Source of the DNA: Membranipora membranacea
Lineage: Eukaryota; Bryozoa; Gymnolaemata; Cheilostomatida; Membraniporidae
DNA length: 64,000 nt
Assembly: GCA_914767715.1 (NCBI GenBank)
Contig: OU612065.1
Span: forward strand, 35,464,001-35,528,000
Direction: 5' to 3'
Shown here: one piece after another, positions 24,819 through 38,101 of the stretch
Position numbering within the stretch: position 1 is the first letter of the stretch
Layout: every line of letters starts with the position of its first letter
Made by a program: the position numbers and the translations under genes
Notes under the pieces: generated by a model
What the model was told of the DNA's origin: nothing
Seen by the model: the letters and a program-made list of their open reading frames with translations, nothing else
The model's database searches: none

Positions 24819-26079
24819 ATTTATGGAGATTAATTTTAGCAGTTTTATGCTTGGATGCAGCAATGACAAAACAAGGGCATGCGACTCTGAATTGTATGCT
24901 GCATTTTTATAGTCTTACTTCTAGACATTTTAACTTGTTCCTTTAAAAGACAACCAAATCATAGTTCTCCTTCTTCATTATATCTTACATATATTATAGA
25001 ACATATATTTCTCTTCCATTACATTGATAGTGTGCATTTTGCCTTTTGATTCTTTTTGAGGATGGAGGGTCTCGTTGGGTTGACTGCCTGCCAGGTTAGA
25101 ACCAAGCTGGCGGGTTTGATGGCTCATAGAAGCATCTTTTGGCATTGGACTTTTTTCCGAGATTGGGCTCGACAATTGTAGCATGCAATGAACTATTTGG
25201 CAACAATCATTTTGACGCGACATCACGCCTAGCTTCATTGTTTAGCATTCTGTCGGACTAAAAGCCGCACTCACAGTGCAGGATTAAAAGCGCCAGTTAT
25301 AAGCAGGCAGCAAGTAGCGGGCTCTGGTAGGTTACTCTTTTGTTTGATTATGACAGTACCAGCAGTGATCTAAGCACTAGACTGGACCGTAGGCCAGGGG
25401 ATAAACAATGTGACACTCGTGTGTGATCCATCATACAGCCATAGATATTCTGATTTTATTAAATCTATACCTGTTTAGTTAGCAAACTCTGATGTCCGCC
25501 GCTGGATTTTGGTAATTATGTGTACATCGACACACTTAACCTACCAAGTGAACACCAGCCATTATCAGGATTACCGCCGAAAAGCCATAATTTGTGTTGT
25601 CGATAACAATAGCCTATAATGGCTGCTGCAATTTTCCAATTTCGCTAGCTTTCTTACTTGTTATCATTTCTGGTGTATTGTCCAAAAGTGATAGCAATGC
25701 AGCACCGATCTAGCATTTTTTCTGGCATCCTCTTCTTGGCGTGGGGGACAAACCTCAGATAGAACCACCAATCCCCTACGCTGACCTTCCCAAGGATTGC
25801 TGCCGCACAATTCGAATAGGGATTGACACAAAACTCAGGATTTTCTTCGATTTATCTGCTCAAAAATTGCACTTTTCGTCTTCTTTTTTGTCGCAAGAAA
25901 CAAGCTTGCATGTGTTTCCGTTTTAGAATAATTGGGGGGGGGGTGGATGGACGAGGGAGGGGAAGGATGTGGGTGTGCTGACCACAAAAAAAAAACACTT
26001 CGAGCAGCTCATATTGATGGTAGAGTGATGAATATAACATGATTTTAAATAGTTGCAAAAATGGATAAAATGCTCAAAA

Positions 26080-26197
26080 GTCTACAGCACCCAGTATTCC
26101 CAGGCGGTCACCCATCCAAGTACTAACTGGGCTCGACGTTGCTTAGCTTCAGTGATCGGACGAGAACTGGCGTTTTCAACGTGATATGGCCGTAGAC
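26080..26197 (-). rRNA. 5S ribosomal RNA
   Basis: Consensus sequence. G-run 10, with the GCATGTG variant at 25912. The upstream spacer is GCACTC / GGATAAAC with a private T to A (GGTGAATTG) near 27055. Confidence 0.97.
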
Positions 26198-27462
26198 ATT
26201 TATGGAGATTAATTTTAGCAGTTTTATGCTTGGATGCAGCAATGACAAAACAAGGGCATGCGACTCTGAATTGTATGCTGCATTTTTATAGTCTTACTTC
26301 TAGACATTTTAACTTGTTCCTTTAAAAGACAACCAAATCATAGTTCTCCTTCTTCATTATATCTTACATATATTATAGAACATATATTTCTCTTCCATTA
26401 CATTGATAGTGTGCATTTTGCCTTTTGATTCTTTTTGAGGATGGAGGGTCTCGTTGGGTTGACTGCCTGCCAGGTTAGAACCAAGCTGGCGGGTTTGATG
26501 GCTCATAGAAGCATCTTTTGGCATTGGACTTTTTTCCGAGATTGGGCTCGACAATTGTAGCATGCAATGAACTATTTGGCAACAATCATTTTGACGCGAC
26601 ATCACGCCTAGCTTCATTGTTTAGCATTCTGTCGGACTAAAAGCCGCACTCACAGTGCAGGATTAAAAGCGCCAGTTATAAGCAGGCAGCAAGTAGCGGG
26701 CTCTGGTAGGTTACTCTTTTGTTTGATTATGACAGTACCAGCAGTGATCTAAGCACTAGACTGGACCGTAGGCCAGGGGATAAACAATGTGACACTCGTG
26801 TGTGATCCATCATACAGCCATAGATATTCTGATTTTATTAAATCTATACCTGTTTAGTTAGCAAACTCTGATGTCCGCCGCTGGATTTTGGTAATTATGT
26901 GTACATCGACACACTTAACCTACCAAGTGAACACCAGCCATTATCAGGATTACCGCCGAAAAGCCATAATTTGTGTTGTCGATAACAATAGCCTATAATG
27001 GCTGCTGCAATTTTCCAATTTCGCTAGCTTTCTTACTTGTTATCATTTCTGGTGAATTGTCCAAAAGTGATAGCAATGCAGCACCGATCTAGCATTTTTT
27101 CTGGCATCCTCTTCTTGGCGTGGGGGACAAACCTCAGATAGAACCACCAATCCCCTACGCTGACCTTCCCAAGGATTGCTGCCGCACAATTCGAATAGGG
27201 ATTGACACAAAACTCAGGATTTTCTTCGATTTATCTGCTCAAAAATTGCACTTTTCGTCTTCTTTTTTGTCGCAAGAAACAAGCTTGCATATGTTTCCGT
27301 TTTAGAATAATTGGGGGGGGGGGGGGGTGGATGGACGAGGGAGGGGAAGGATGTGGGTGTGCTGACCACAAAAAAAAACACTTCGAGCAGCTCATATTGA
27401 TGGTAGAGTGATGAATATAACATGATTTTAAATAGTTGCAAAAATGGATAAAATGCTCAAAA

Positions 27463-27580
27463 GTCTACAGCACCCAGTATTCCCAGGCGGTCACCCATCC
27501 AAGTACTAACTGGGCTCGACGTTGCTTAGCTTCAGTGATCGGACGAGAACTGGCGTTTTCAACGTGATATGGCCGTAGAC
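27463..27580 (-). rRNA. 5S ribosomal RNA
   Basis: Consensus sequence. G-run 15; upstream spacer GCGCTC / GGACAAAC. Confidence 0.97.
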
Positions 27581-28845
27581 ATTTATGGAGATTAATTTTA
27601 GCAGTTTTATGCTTGGATGCAGCAATGACAAAACAAGGGCATGCGACTCTGAATTGTATGCTGCATTTTTATAGTCTTACTTCTAGACATTTTAACTTGT
27701 TCCTTTAAAAGACAACCAAATCATAGTTCTCCTTCTTCATTATATCTTACATATATTATAGAACATATATTTCTCTTCCATTACATTGATAGTGTGCATT
27801 TTGCCTTTTGATTCTTTTTGAGGATGGAGGGTCTCGTTGGGTTGACTGCCTGCCAGGTTAGAACCAAGCTGGCGGGTTTGATGGCTCATAGAAGCATCTT
27901 TTGGCATTGGACTTTTTTCCGAGATTGGGCTCGACAATTGTAGCATGCAATGAACTATTTGGCAACAATCATTTTGACGCGACATCACGCCTAGCTTCAT
28001 TGTTTAGCATTCTGTCGGACTAAAAGCCGCGCTCACAGTGCAGGATTAAAAGCGCCAGTTATAAGCAGGCAGCAAGTAGCGGGCTCTGGTAGGTTACTCT
28101 TTTGTTTGATTATGACAGTACCAGCAGTGATCTAAGCACTAGACTGGACCGTAGGCCAGGGGACAAACAATGTGACACTCGTGTGTGATCCATCATACAG
28201 CCATAGATATTCTGATTTTATTAAATCTATACCTGTTTAGTTAGCAAACTCTGATGTCCGCCGCTGGATTTTGGTAATTATGTGTACATCGACACACTTA
28301 ACCTACCAAGTGAACACCAGCCATTATCAGGATTACCGCCGAAAAGCCATAATTTGTGTTGTCGATAACAATAGCCTATAATGGCTGCTGCAATTTTCCA
28401 ATTTCGCTAGCTTTCTTACTTGTTATCATTTCTGGTGTATTGTCCAAAAGTGATAGCAATGCAGCACCGATCTAGCATTTTTTCTGGCATCCTCTTCTTG
28501 GCGTGGGGGACAAACCTCAGATAGAACCACCAATCCCCTACGCTGACCTTCCCAAGGATTGCTGCCGCACAATTCGAATAGGGATTGACACAAAACTCAG
28601 GATTTTCTTCGATTTATCTGCTCAAAAATTGCACTTTTCGTCTTCTTTTTTGTCGCAAGAAACAAGCTTGCATATGTTTCCGTTTTAGAATAATTGGGGG
28701 GGGGGGGGGTGGATGGACGAGGGAGGGGAAGGATGTGGGTGTGCTGACCACAAAAAAAAAACACTTCGAGCAGCTCATATTGATGGTAGAGTGATGAATA
28801 TAACATGATTTTAAATAGTTGCAAAAATGGATAAAATGCTCAAAA

Positions 28846-28963
28846 GTCTACAGCACCCAGTATTCCCAGGCGGTCACCCATCCAAGTACTAACTGGGCTC
28901 GACGTTGCTTAGCTTCAGTGATCGGACGAGAACTGGCGTTTTCAACGTGATATGGCCGTAGAC
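28846..28963 (-). rRNA. 5S ribosomal RNA
   Basis: Consensus sequence. G-run 14; upstream spacer GCGCTC / GGATAAAC. Confidence 0.97.
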
Positions 28964-30226
28964 ATTTATGGAGATTAATTTTAGCAGTTTTATGCTTGGA
29001 TGCAGCAATGACAAAACAAGGGCATGCGACTCTGAATTGTATGCTGCATTTTTATAGTCTTACTTCTAGACATTTTAACTTGTTCCTTTAAAAGACAACC
29101 AAATCATAGTTCTCCTTCTTCATTATATCTTACATATATTATAGAACATATATTTCTCTTCCATTACATTGATAGTGTGCATTTTGCCTTTTGATTCTTT
29201 TTGAGGATGGAGGGTCTCGTTGGGTTGACTGCCTGCCAGGTTAGAACCAAGCTGGCGGGTTTGATGGCTCATAGAAGCATCTTTTGGCATTGGACTTTTT
29301 TCCGAGATTGGGCTCGACAATTGTAGCATGCAATGAACTATTTGGCAACAATCATTTTGACGCGACATCACGCCTAGCTTCATTGTTTAGCATTCTGTCG
29401 GACTAAAAGCCGCGCTCACAGTGCAGGATTAAAAGCGCCAGTTATAAGCAGGCAGCAAGTAGCGGGCTCTGGTAGGTTACTCTTTTGTTTGATTATGACA
29501 GTACCAGCAGTGATCTAAGCACTAGACTGGACCGTAGGCCAGGGGATAAACAATGTGACACTCGTGTGTGATCCATCATACAGCCATAGATATTCTGATT
29601 TTATTAAATCTATACCTGTTTAGTTAGCAAACTCTGATGTCCGCCGCTGGATTTTGGTAATTATGTGTACATCGACACACTTAACCTACCAAGTGAACAC
29701 CAGCCATTATCAGGATTACCGCCGAAAAGCCATAATTTGTGTTGTCGATAACAATAGCCTATAATGGCTGCTGCAATTTTCCAATTTCGCTAGCTTTCTT
29801 ACTTGTTATCATTTCTGGTGTATTGTCCAAAAGTGATAGCAATGCAGCACCGATCTAGCATTTTTTCTGGCATCCTCTTCTTGGCGTGGGGGACAAACCT
29901 CAGATAGAACCACCAATCCCCTACGCTGACCTTCCCAAGGATTGCTGCCGCACAATTCGAATAGGGATTGACACAAAACTCAGGATTTTCTTCGATTTAT
30001 CTGCTCAAAAATTGCACTTTTCGTCTTCTTTTTTGTCGCAAGAAACAAGCTTGCATATGTTTCCGTTTTAGAATAATTGGGGGGGGGGGGTGGATGGACG
30101 AGGGAGGGGAAGGATGTGGGTGTGCTGACCACAAAAAAAAAACACTTCGAGCAGCTCATATTGATGGTAGAGTGATGAATATAACATGATTTTAAATAGT
30201 TGCAAAAATGGATAAAATGCTCAAAA

Positions 30227-30344
30227 GTCTACAGCACCCAGTATTCCCAGGCGGTCACCCATCCAAGTACTAACTGGGCTCGACGTTGCTTAGCTTCAGT
30301 GATCGGACGAGAACTGGCGTTTTCAACGTGATATGGCCGTAGAC
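30227..30344 (-). rRNA. 5S ribosomal RNA
   Basis: Consensus sequence. G-run 12; upstream spacer GCACTC / GGATAAAC. Confidence 0.97.
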
Positions 30345-31603
30345 ATTTATGGAGATTAATTTTAGCAGTTTTATGCTTGGATGCAGCAATGACAAAACAA
30401 GGGCATGCGACTCTGAATTGTATGCTGCATTTTTATAGTCTTACTTCTAGACATTTTAACTTGTTCCTTTAAAAGACAACCAAATCATAGTTCTCCTTCT
30501 TCATTATATCTTACATATATTATAGAACATATATTTCTCTTCCATTACATTGATAGTGTGCATTTTGCCTTTTGATTCTTTTTGAGGATGGAGGGTCTCG
30601 TTGGGTTGACTGCCTGCCAGGTTAGAACCAAGCTGGCGGGTTTGATGGCTCATAGAAGCATCTTTTGGCATTGGACTTTTTTCCGAGATTGGGCTCGACA
30701 ATTGTAGCATGCAATGAACTATTTGGCAACAATCATTTTGACGCGACATCACGCCTAGCTTCATTGTTTAGCATTCTGTCGGACTAAAAGCCGCACTCAC
30801 AGTGCAGGATTAAAAGCGCCAGTTATAAGCAGGCAGCAAGTAGCGGGCTCTGGTAGGTTACTCTTTTGTTTGATTATGACAGTACCAGCAGTGATCTAAG
30901 CACTAGACTGGACCGTAGGCCAGGGGATAAACAATGTGACACTCGTGTGTGATCCATCATACAGCCATAGATATTCTGATTTTATTAAATCTATACCTGT
31001 TTAGTTAGCAAACTCTGATGTCCGCCGCTGGATTTTGGTAATTATGTGTACATCGACACACTTAACCTACCAAGTGAACACCAGCCATTATCAGGATTAC
31101 CGCCGAAAAGCCATAATTTGTGTTGTCGATAACAATAGCCTATAATGGCTGCTGCAATTTTCCAATTTCGCTAGCTTTCTTACTTGTTATCATTTCTGGT
31201 GTATTGTCCAAAAGTGATAGCAATGCAGCACCGATCTAGCATTTTTTCTGGCATCCTCTTCTTGGCGTGGGGGACAAACCTCAGATAGAACCACCAATCC
31301 CCTACGCTGACCTTCCCAAGGATTGCTGCCGCACAATTCGAATAGGGATTGACACAAAACTCAGGATTTTCTTCGATTTATCTGCTCAAAAATTGCACTT
31401 TTCGTCTTCTTTTTTGTCGCAAGAAACAAGCTTGCATATGTTTCCGTTTTAGAATAATTGGGGGGGGGTGGATGGACGAGGGAGGGGAAGGATGTGGGTG
31501 TGCTGACCACAAAAAAAAACACTTCGAGCAGCTCATATTGATGGTAGAGTGATGAATATAACATGATTTTAAATAGTTGCAAAAATGGATAAAATGCTCA
31601 AAA

Positions 31604-31721
31604 GTCTACAGCACCCAGTATTCCCAGGCGGTCACCCATCCAAGTACTAACTGGGCTCGACGTTGCTTAGCTTCAGTGATCGGACGAGAACTGGCGTTTT
31701 CAACGTGATATGGCCGTAGAC
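31604..31721 (-). rRNA. 5S ribosomal RNA
   Basis: Consensus gene. G-run 9, the shortest in the window. The immediate 5' flank has a private change at 31725 (position -4). Upstream spacer GCGCTC / GGACAAAC. Confidence 0.97.
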
Positions 31722-32984
31722 ATTAATGGAGATTAATTTTAGCAGTTTTATGCTTGGATGCAGCAATGACAAAACAAGGGCATGCGACTCTGAATTGTAT
31801 GCTGCATTTTTATAGTCTTACTTCTAGACATTTTAACTTGTTCCTTTAAAAGACAACCAAATCATAGTTCTCCTTCTTCATTATATCTTACATATATTAT
31901 AGAACATATATTTCTCTTCCATTACATTGATAGTGTGCATTTTGCCTTTTGATTCTTTTTGAGGATGGAGGGTCTCGTTGGGTTGACTGCCTGCCAGGTT
32001 AGAACCAAGCTGGCGGGTTTGATGGCTCATAGAAGCATCTTTTGGCATTGGACTTTTTTCCGAGATTGGGCTCGACAATTGTAGCATGCAATGAACTATT
32101 TGGCAACAATCATTTTGACGCGACATCACGCCTAGCTTCATTGTTTAGCATTCTGTCGGACTAAAAGCCGCGCTCACAGTGCAGGATTAAAAGCGCCAGT
32201 TATAAGCAGGCAGCAAGTAGCGGGCTCTGGTAGGTTACTCTTTTGTTTGATTATGACAGTACCAGCAGTGATCTAAGCACTAGACTGGACCGTAGGCCAG
32301 GGGACAAACAATGTGACACTCGTGTGTGATCCATCATACAGCCATAGATATTCTGATTTTATTAAATCTATACCTGTTTAGTTAGCAAACTCTGATGTCC
32401 GCCGCTGGATTTTGGTAATTATGTGTACATCGACACACTTAACCTACCAAGTGAACACCAGCCATTATCAGGATTACCGCCGAAAAGCCATAATTTGTGT
32501 TGTCGATAACAATAGCCTATAATGGCTGCTGCAATTTTCCAATTTCGCTAGCTTTCTTACTTGTTATCATTTCTGGTGTATTGTCCAAAAGTGATAGCAA
32601 TGCAGCACCGATCTAGCATTTTTTCTGGCATCCTCTTCTTGGCGTGGGGGACAAACCTCAGATAGAACCACCAATCCCCTACGCTGACCTTCCCAAGGAT
32701 TGCTGCCGCACAATTCGAATAGGGATTGACACAAAACTCAGGATTTTCTTCGATTTATCTGCTCAAAAATTGCACTTTTCGTCTTCTTTTTTGTCGCAAG
32801 AAACAAGCTTGCATATGTTTCCGTTTTAGAATAATTGGGGGGGGGGGGTGGATGGACGAGGGAGGGGAAGGATGTGGGTGTGCTGACCACAAAAAAAAAA
32901 CACTTCGAGCAGCTCATATTGATGGTAGAGTGATGAATATAACATGATTTTAAATAGTTGCAAAAATGGATAAAATGCTCAAAA

Positions 32985-33102
32985 GTCTACAGCACCCAGT
33001 ATTCCCAGGCGGTCACCCATCCAAGTACTAACTGGGCTCGACGTTGCTTAGCTTCAGTGATCGGACGAGAACTGGCGTTTTCAACGTGATATGGCCGTAG
33101 AC
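32985..33102 (-). rRNA. 5S ribosomal RNA
   Basis: Consensus sequence. G-run 12; upstream spacer GCGCTC / GGATAAAC. Last intact copy of the left block. Confidence 0.97.
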
Positions 33103-34365
33103 ATTTATGGAGATTAATTTTAGCAGTTTTATGCTTGGATGCAGCAATGACAAAACAAGGGCATGCGACTCTGAATTGTATGCTGCATTTTTATAGTCTT
33201 ACTTCTAGACATTTTAACTTGTTCCTTTAAAAGACAACCAAATCATAGTTCTCCTTCTTCATTATATCTTACATATATTATAGAACATATATTTCTCTTC
33301 CATTACATTGATAGTGTGCATTTTGCCTTTTGATTCTTTTTGAGGATGGAGGGTCTCGTTGGGTTGACTGCCTGCCAGGTTAGAACCAAGCTGGCGGGTT
33401 TGATGGCTCATAGAAGCATCTTTTGGCATTGGACTTTTTTCCGAGATTGGGCTCGACAATTGTAGCATGCAATGAACTATTTGGCAACAATCATTTTGAC
33501 GCGACATCACGCCTAGCTTCATTGTTTAGCATTCTGTCGGACTAAAAGCCGCGCTCACAGTGCAGGATTAAAAGCGCCAGTTATAAGCAGGCAGCAAGTA
33601 GCGGGCTCTGGTAGGTTACTCTTTTGTTTGATTATGACAGTACCAGCAGTGATCTAAGCACTAGACTGGACCGTAGGCCAGGGGATAAACAATGTGACAC
33701 TCGTGTGTGATCCATCATACAGCCATAGATATTCTGATTTTATTAAATCTATACCTGTTTAGTTAGCAAACTCTGATGTCCGCCGCTGGATTTTGGTAAT
33801 TATGTGTACATCGACACACTTAACCTACCAAGTGAACACCAGCCATTATCAGGATTACCGCCGAAAAGCCATAATTTGTGTTGTCGATAACAATAGCCTA
33901 TAATGGCTGCTGCAATTTTCCAATTTCGCTAGCTTTCTTACTTGTTATCATTTCTGGTGTATTGTCCAAAAGTGATAGCAATGCAGCACCGATCTAGCAT
34001 TTTTTCTGGCATCCTCTTCTTGGCGTGGGGGACAAACCTCAGATAGAACCACCAATCCCCTACGCTGACCTTCCCAAGGATTGCTGCCGCACAATTCGAA
34101 TAGGGATTGACACAAAACTCAGGATTTTCTTCGATTTATCTGCTCAAAAATTGCACTTTTCGTCTTCTTTTTTGTCGCAAGAAACAAGCTTGCATATGTT
34201 TCCGTTTTAGAATAATTGGGGGGGGGGGGTGGATGGACGAGGGAGGGGAAGGATGTGGGTGTGCCTGACCACAAAAAAAAACACTTCGAGCAGCTCATAT
34301 TGATGGTAGAGTGATGAATATAACATGATTTTAAATAGTTGCAAAAATGGATAAAATGCTCAAAA

Positions 34366-34467
34366 GTCTACAGCACCCAGTATTCCCAGGCGGTCACCCA
34401 TCCAAGTACTAACTGGGCTCGACGTTGCTAGCTTCAGTGATCGGACGAGAACTGGCGTTTTCAACGT
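34366..34467 (-). rRNA. 5S ribosomal RNA, 5' end missing in assembly gap
   Basis: The 3' part of a 5S gene, cut by the N run before its first 16 nt. It lacks one T (GTTGCTAGC for GTTGCTTAGC, near 34429), which on the RNA strand is one A of box A, so it is also a 1-nt deletion variant. The nearby spacer has an extra C (GTGCCTGACC) near 34264. Both private indels lie within about 210 bp of the gap, so uncorrected contig-end error is as likely as a real variant. Confidence 0.93.
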
Positions 34468-34667
34468 NNNNNNNNNNNNNNNNNNNNNNNNNNNNNNNNN
34501 NNNNNNNNNNNNNNNNNNNNNNNNNNNNNNNNNNNNNNNNNNNNNNNNNNNNNNNNNNNNNNNNNNNNNNNNNNNNNNNNNNNNNNNNNNNNNNNNNNNN
34601 NNNNNNNNNNNNNNNNNNNNNNNNNNNNNNNNNNNNNNNNNNNNNNNNNNNNNNNNNNNNNNNNNNN
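34468..34667. other. Assembly gap (200 N)
   Basis: Exactly 200 undetermined bases, the size of a placeholder rather than a measured gap. The left side stops inside a 5S gene after TCAACGT. The right side resumes at CACTCGTG, which in an intact unit lies 610 bases further on, not 200. The true missing length is therefore 610 bp plus an unknown number of whole units, or the two sides are not neighbours at all. Confidence 0.99.
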
Positions 34668-35337
34668 CACTCGTGTGTGATCCATCATACAGCCATAGAT
34701 ATTCTGATTTTATTAAATCTATACCTGTTTAGTTAGCAAACTCTGATGTCCGCCGCTGGATTTTGGTAATTATGTGTACATCGACACACTTAACCTACCA
34801 AGTGAACACCAGCCATTATCAGGATTACCGCCGAAAAGCCATAATTTGTGTTGTCGATAACAATAGCCTATAATGGCTGCTGCAATTTTCCAATTTCGCT
34901 AGCTTTCTTACTTGTTATCATTTCTGGTGTATTGTCCAAAAGTGATAGCAATGCAGCACCGATCTAGCATTTTTTCTGGCATCCTCTTCTTGGCGTGGGG
35001 GACAAACCTCAGATAGAACCACCAATCCCCTACGCTGACCTTCCCAAGGATTGCTGCCGCACAATTCGAATAGGGATTGACACAAAACTCAGGATTTTCT
35101 TCGATTTATCTGCTCAAAAATTGCACTTTTCGTCTTCTTTTTTGTCGCGAGAAACAAGCTTGCATATGTTTCCGTTTTAGAATAATTGGGGGGGGGGGGG
35201 GTGGATGGACGAGGGAGGGGAAGGATGTGGGTGTGCTGACCACAAAAAAAAAACACTTCGAGCAGCTCATATTGATGGTAGAGTGATGAATATAACATGA
35301 TTTTAAATAGTTGCAAAAATGGATAAAATACTCAAAA

Positions 35338-35455
35338 GTCTACAGCACCCAGTATTCCCAGGCGGTCACCCATCCAAGTACTAACTGGGCTCGACGTTGC
35401 TTAGCTTCAGTGATCGGACGAGAACTGGCGTTTTCAACGTGATATGGCCGTAGAC
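35338..35455 (-). rRNA. 5S ribosomal RNA
   Basis: Consensus sequence. First complete copy of the right block. The 3' flank reads TTTTGAGTATTTT instead of TTTTGAGCATTTT. G-run 14. Confidence 0.97.
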
Positions 35456-36718
35456 ATTTATGGAGATTAATTTTAGCAGTTTTATGCTTGGATGCAGCAA
35501 TGACAAAACAAGGGCATGCGACTCTGAATTGTATGCTGCATTTTTATAGTCTTACTTCTAGACATTTTAACTTGTTCCTTTAAAAGACAAGCAAATCATA
35601 GTTCTCCTTCTTCATTATATCTTACATATATTATAGAACATATATTTCTCTTCCATTACATTGATAGTGTGCATTTTGCCTTTTGATTCTTTTTGAGGAT
35701 GGAGGGTCTCGTTGGGTTGACTGCCTGCCAGGTTAGAACCAAGCTGGCGGGTTTGATGGCTCATAGAAGCATCTTTTGGCATTGGACTTTTTTCCGAGAT
35801 TGGGCTCGACAATTGTAGCATGCAATGAACTATTTGGCAACAATCATTTTGACGCGACATCACGCCTAGCTTCATTGTTTAGCATTCTGTCGGACTAAAA
35901 GCCGCACTCACAGTGCAGGATTAAAAGCGCCAGTTATAAGCAGGCAGCAAGTAGCGGGCTCTGGTAGGTTACTCTTTTGTTTGATTATGACAGTACCAGC
36001 AGTGATCTAAGCACTAGACTGGACCGTAGGCCAGGGGATAAACAATGTGACACTCGTGTGTGATCCATCATACAGCCATAGATATTCTGATTTTATTAAA
36101 TCTATACCTGTTTAGTTAGCAAACTCTGATGTCCGCCGCTGGATTTTGGTAATTATGTGTACATCGACACACTTAACCTACCAAGTGAACACCAGCCATT
36201 ATCAGGATTACCGCCGAAAAGCCATAATTTGTGTTGTCGATAACAATAGCCTATAATGGCTGCTGCAATTTTCCAATTTCGCTAGCTTTCTTACTTGTTA
36301 TCATTTCTGGTGTATTGTCCAAAAGTGATAGCAATGCAGCACCGATCTAGCATTTTTTCTGGCATCCTCTTCTTGGCGTGGGGGACAAACCTCAGATAGA
36401 ACCACCAATCCCCTACGCTGACCTTCCCAAGGATTGCTGCCGCACAATTCGAATAGGGATTGACACAAAACTCAGGATTTTCTTCGATTTATCTGCTCAA
36501 AAATTGCACTTTTCGTCTTCTTTTTTGTCGCGAGAAACAAGCTTGCATATGTTTCCGTTTTAGAATAATTGGGGGGGGGGGGTGGATGGACGAGGGAGGG
36601 GAAGGATGTGGGTGTGCTGACCACAAAAAAAAAACACTTCGAGCAGCTCATATTGATGGTAGAGTGATGAATATAACATGATTTTAAATAGTTGCAAAAA
36701 TGGATAAAATACTCAAAA

Positions 36719-36836
36719 GTCTACAGCACCCAGTATTCCCAGGCGGTCACCCATCCAAGTACTAACTGGGCTCGACGTTGCTTAGCTTCAGTGATCGGAC
36801 GAGAACTGGCGTTTTCAACGTGATATGGCCGTAGAC
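36719..36836 (-). rRNA. 5S ribosomal RNA
   Basis: Consensus sequence. G-run 12. The upstream spacer carries the AGCACC variant (C at 37153), shared only with the unit two places on. Confidence 0.97.
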
Positions 36837-38101
36837 ATTTATGGAGATTAATTTTAGCAGTTTTATGCTTGGATGCAGCAATGACAAAACAAGGGCATGC
36901 GACTCTGAATTGTATGCTGCATTTTTATAGTCTTACTTCTAGACATTTTAACTTGTTCCTTTAAAAGACAAGCAAATCATAGTTCTCCTTCTTCATTATA
37001 TCTTACATATATTATAGAACATATATTTCTCTTCCATTACATTGATAGTGTGCATTTTGCCTTTTGATTCTTTTTGAGGATGGAGGGTCTCGTTGGGTTG
37101 ACTGCCTGCCAGGTTAGAACCAAGCTGGCGGGTTTGATGGCTCATAGAAGCACCTTTTGGCATTGGACTTTTTTCCGAGATTGGGCTCGACAATTGTAGC
37201 ATGCAATGAACTATTTGGCAACAATCATTTTGACGCGACATCACGCCTAGCTTCATTGTTTAGCATTCTGTCGGACTAAAAGCCGCACTCACAGTGCAGG
37301 ATTAAAAGCGCCAGTTATAAGCAGGCAGCAAGTAGCGGGCTCTGGTAGGTTACTCTTTTGTTTGATTATGACAGTACCAGCAGTGATCTAAGCACTAGAC
37401 TGGACCGTAGGCCAGGGGATAAACAATGTGACACTCGTGTGTGATCCATCATACAGCCATAGATATTCTGATTTTATTAAATCTATACCTGTTTAGTTAG
37501 CAAACTCTGATGTCCGCCGCTGGATTTTGGTAATTATGTGTACATCGACACACTTAACCTACCAAGTGAACACCAGCCATTATCAGGATTACCGCCGAAA
37601 AGCCATAATTTGTGTTGTCGATAACAATAGCCTATAATGGCTGCTGCAATTTTCCAATTTCGCTAGCTTTCTTACTTGTTATCATTTCTGGTGTATTGTC
37701 CAAAAGTGATAGCAATGCAGCACCGATCTAGCATTTTTTCTGGCATCCTCTTCTTGGCGTGGGGGACAAACCTCAGATAGAACCACCAATCCCCTACGCT
37801 GACCTTCCCAAGGATTGCTGCCGCACAATTCGAATAGGGATTGACACAAAACTCAGGATTTTCTTCGATTTATCTGCTCAAAAATTGCACTTTTCGTCTT
37901 CTTTTTTGTCGCGAGAAACAAGCTTGCATATGTTTCCGTTTTAGAATAATTGGGGGGGGGGGGGGTGGATGGACGAGGGAGGGGAAGGATGTGGGTGTGC
38001 TGACCACAAAAAAAAAACACTTCGAGCAGCTCATATTGATGGTAGAGTGATGAATATAACATGATTTTAAATAGTTGCAAAAATGGATAAAATACTCAAA
38101 A

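Larger units (their letters stand above)
1..34467 (-). repeat. 5S rDNA tandem array, left block (subfamily L)
   Basis: Head-to-tail units of 1377-1384 bp, each with one minus-strand 5S gene and about 1.26 kb of spacer. The block starts inside a spacer, just upstream of a 5S gene that lies outside the window, and ends inside a 5S gene at the gap. Units are nearly identical. Most length differences come from a G-run (9-15 G) and an A-run (9-10 A) between the spacer and the 3' end of the gene. All units share three markers: CAAG after TTTTGTCG (e.g. A at 1042), TGCTC before the terminator (G at 1219), and GACAACC (C at 101). Other sites are mixed within the block: GCCGC[A/G]CTC and GGGGA[C/T]AAAC. 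That near-identity with scattered shared variants is what unequal crossing-over and gene conversion produce in rDNA. Confidence 0.97.

Noticed and set aside
34425-34736. Open frames crossing the gap
   Set aside because: Most of their length is N; they carry no information.
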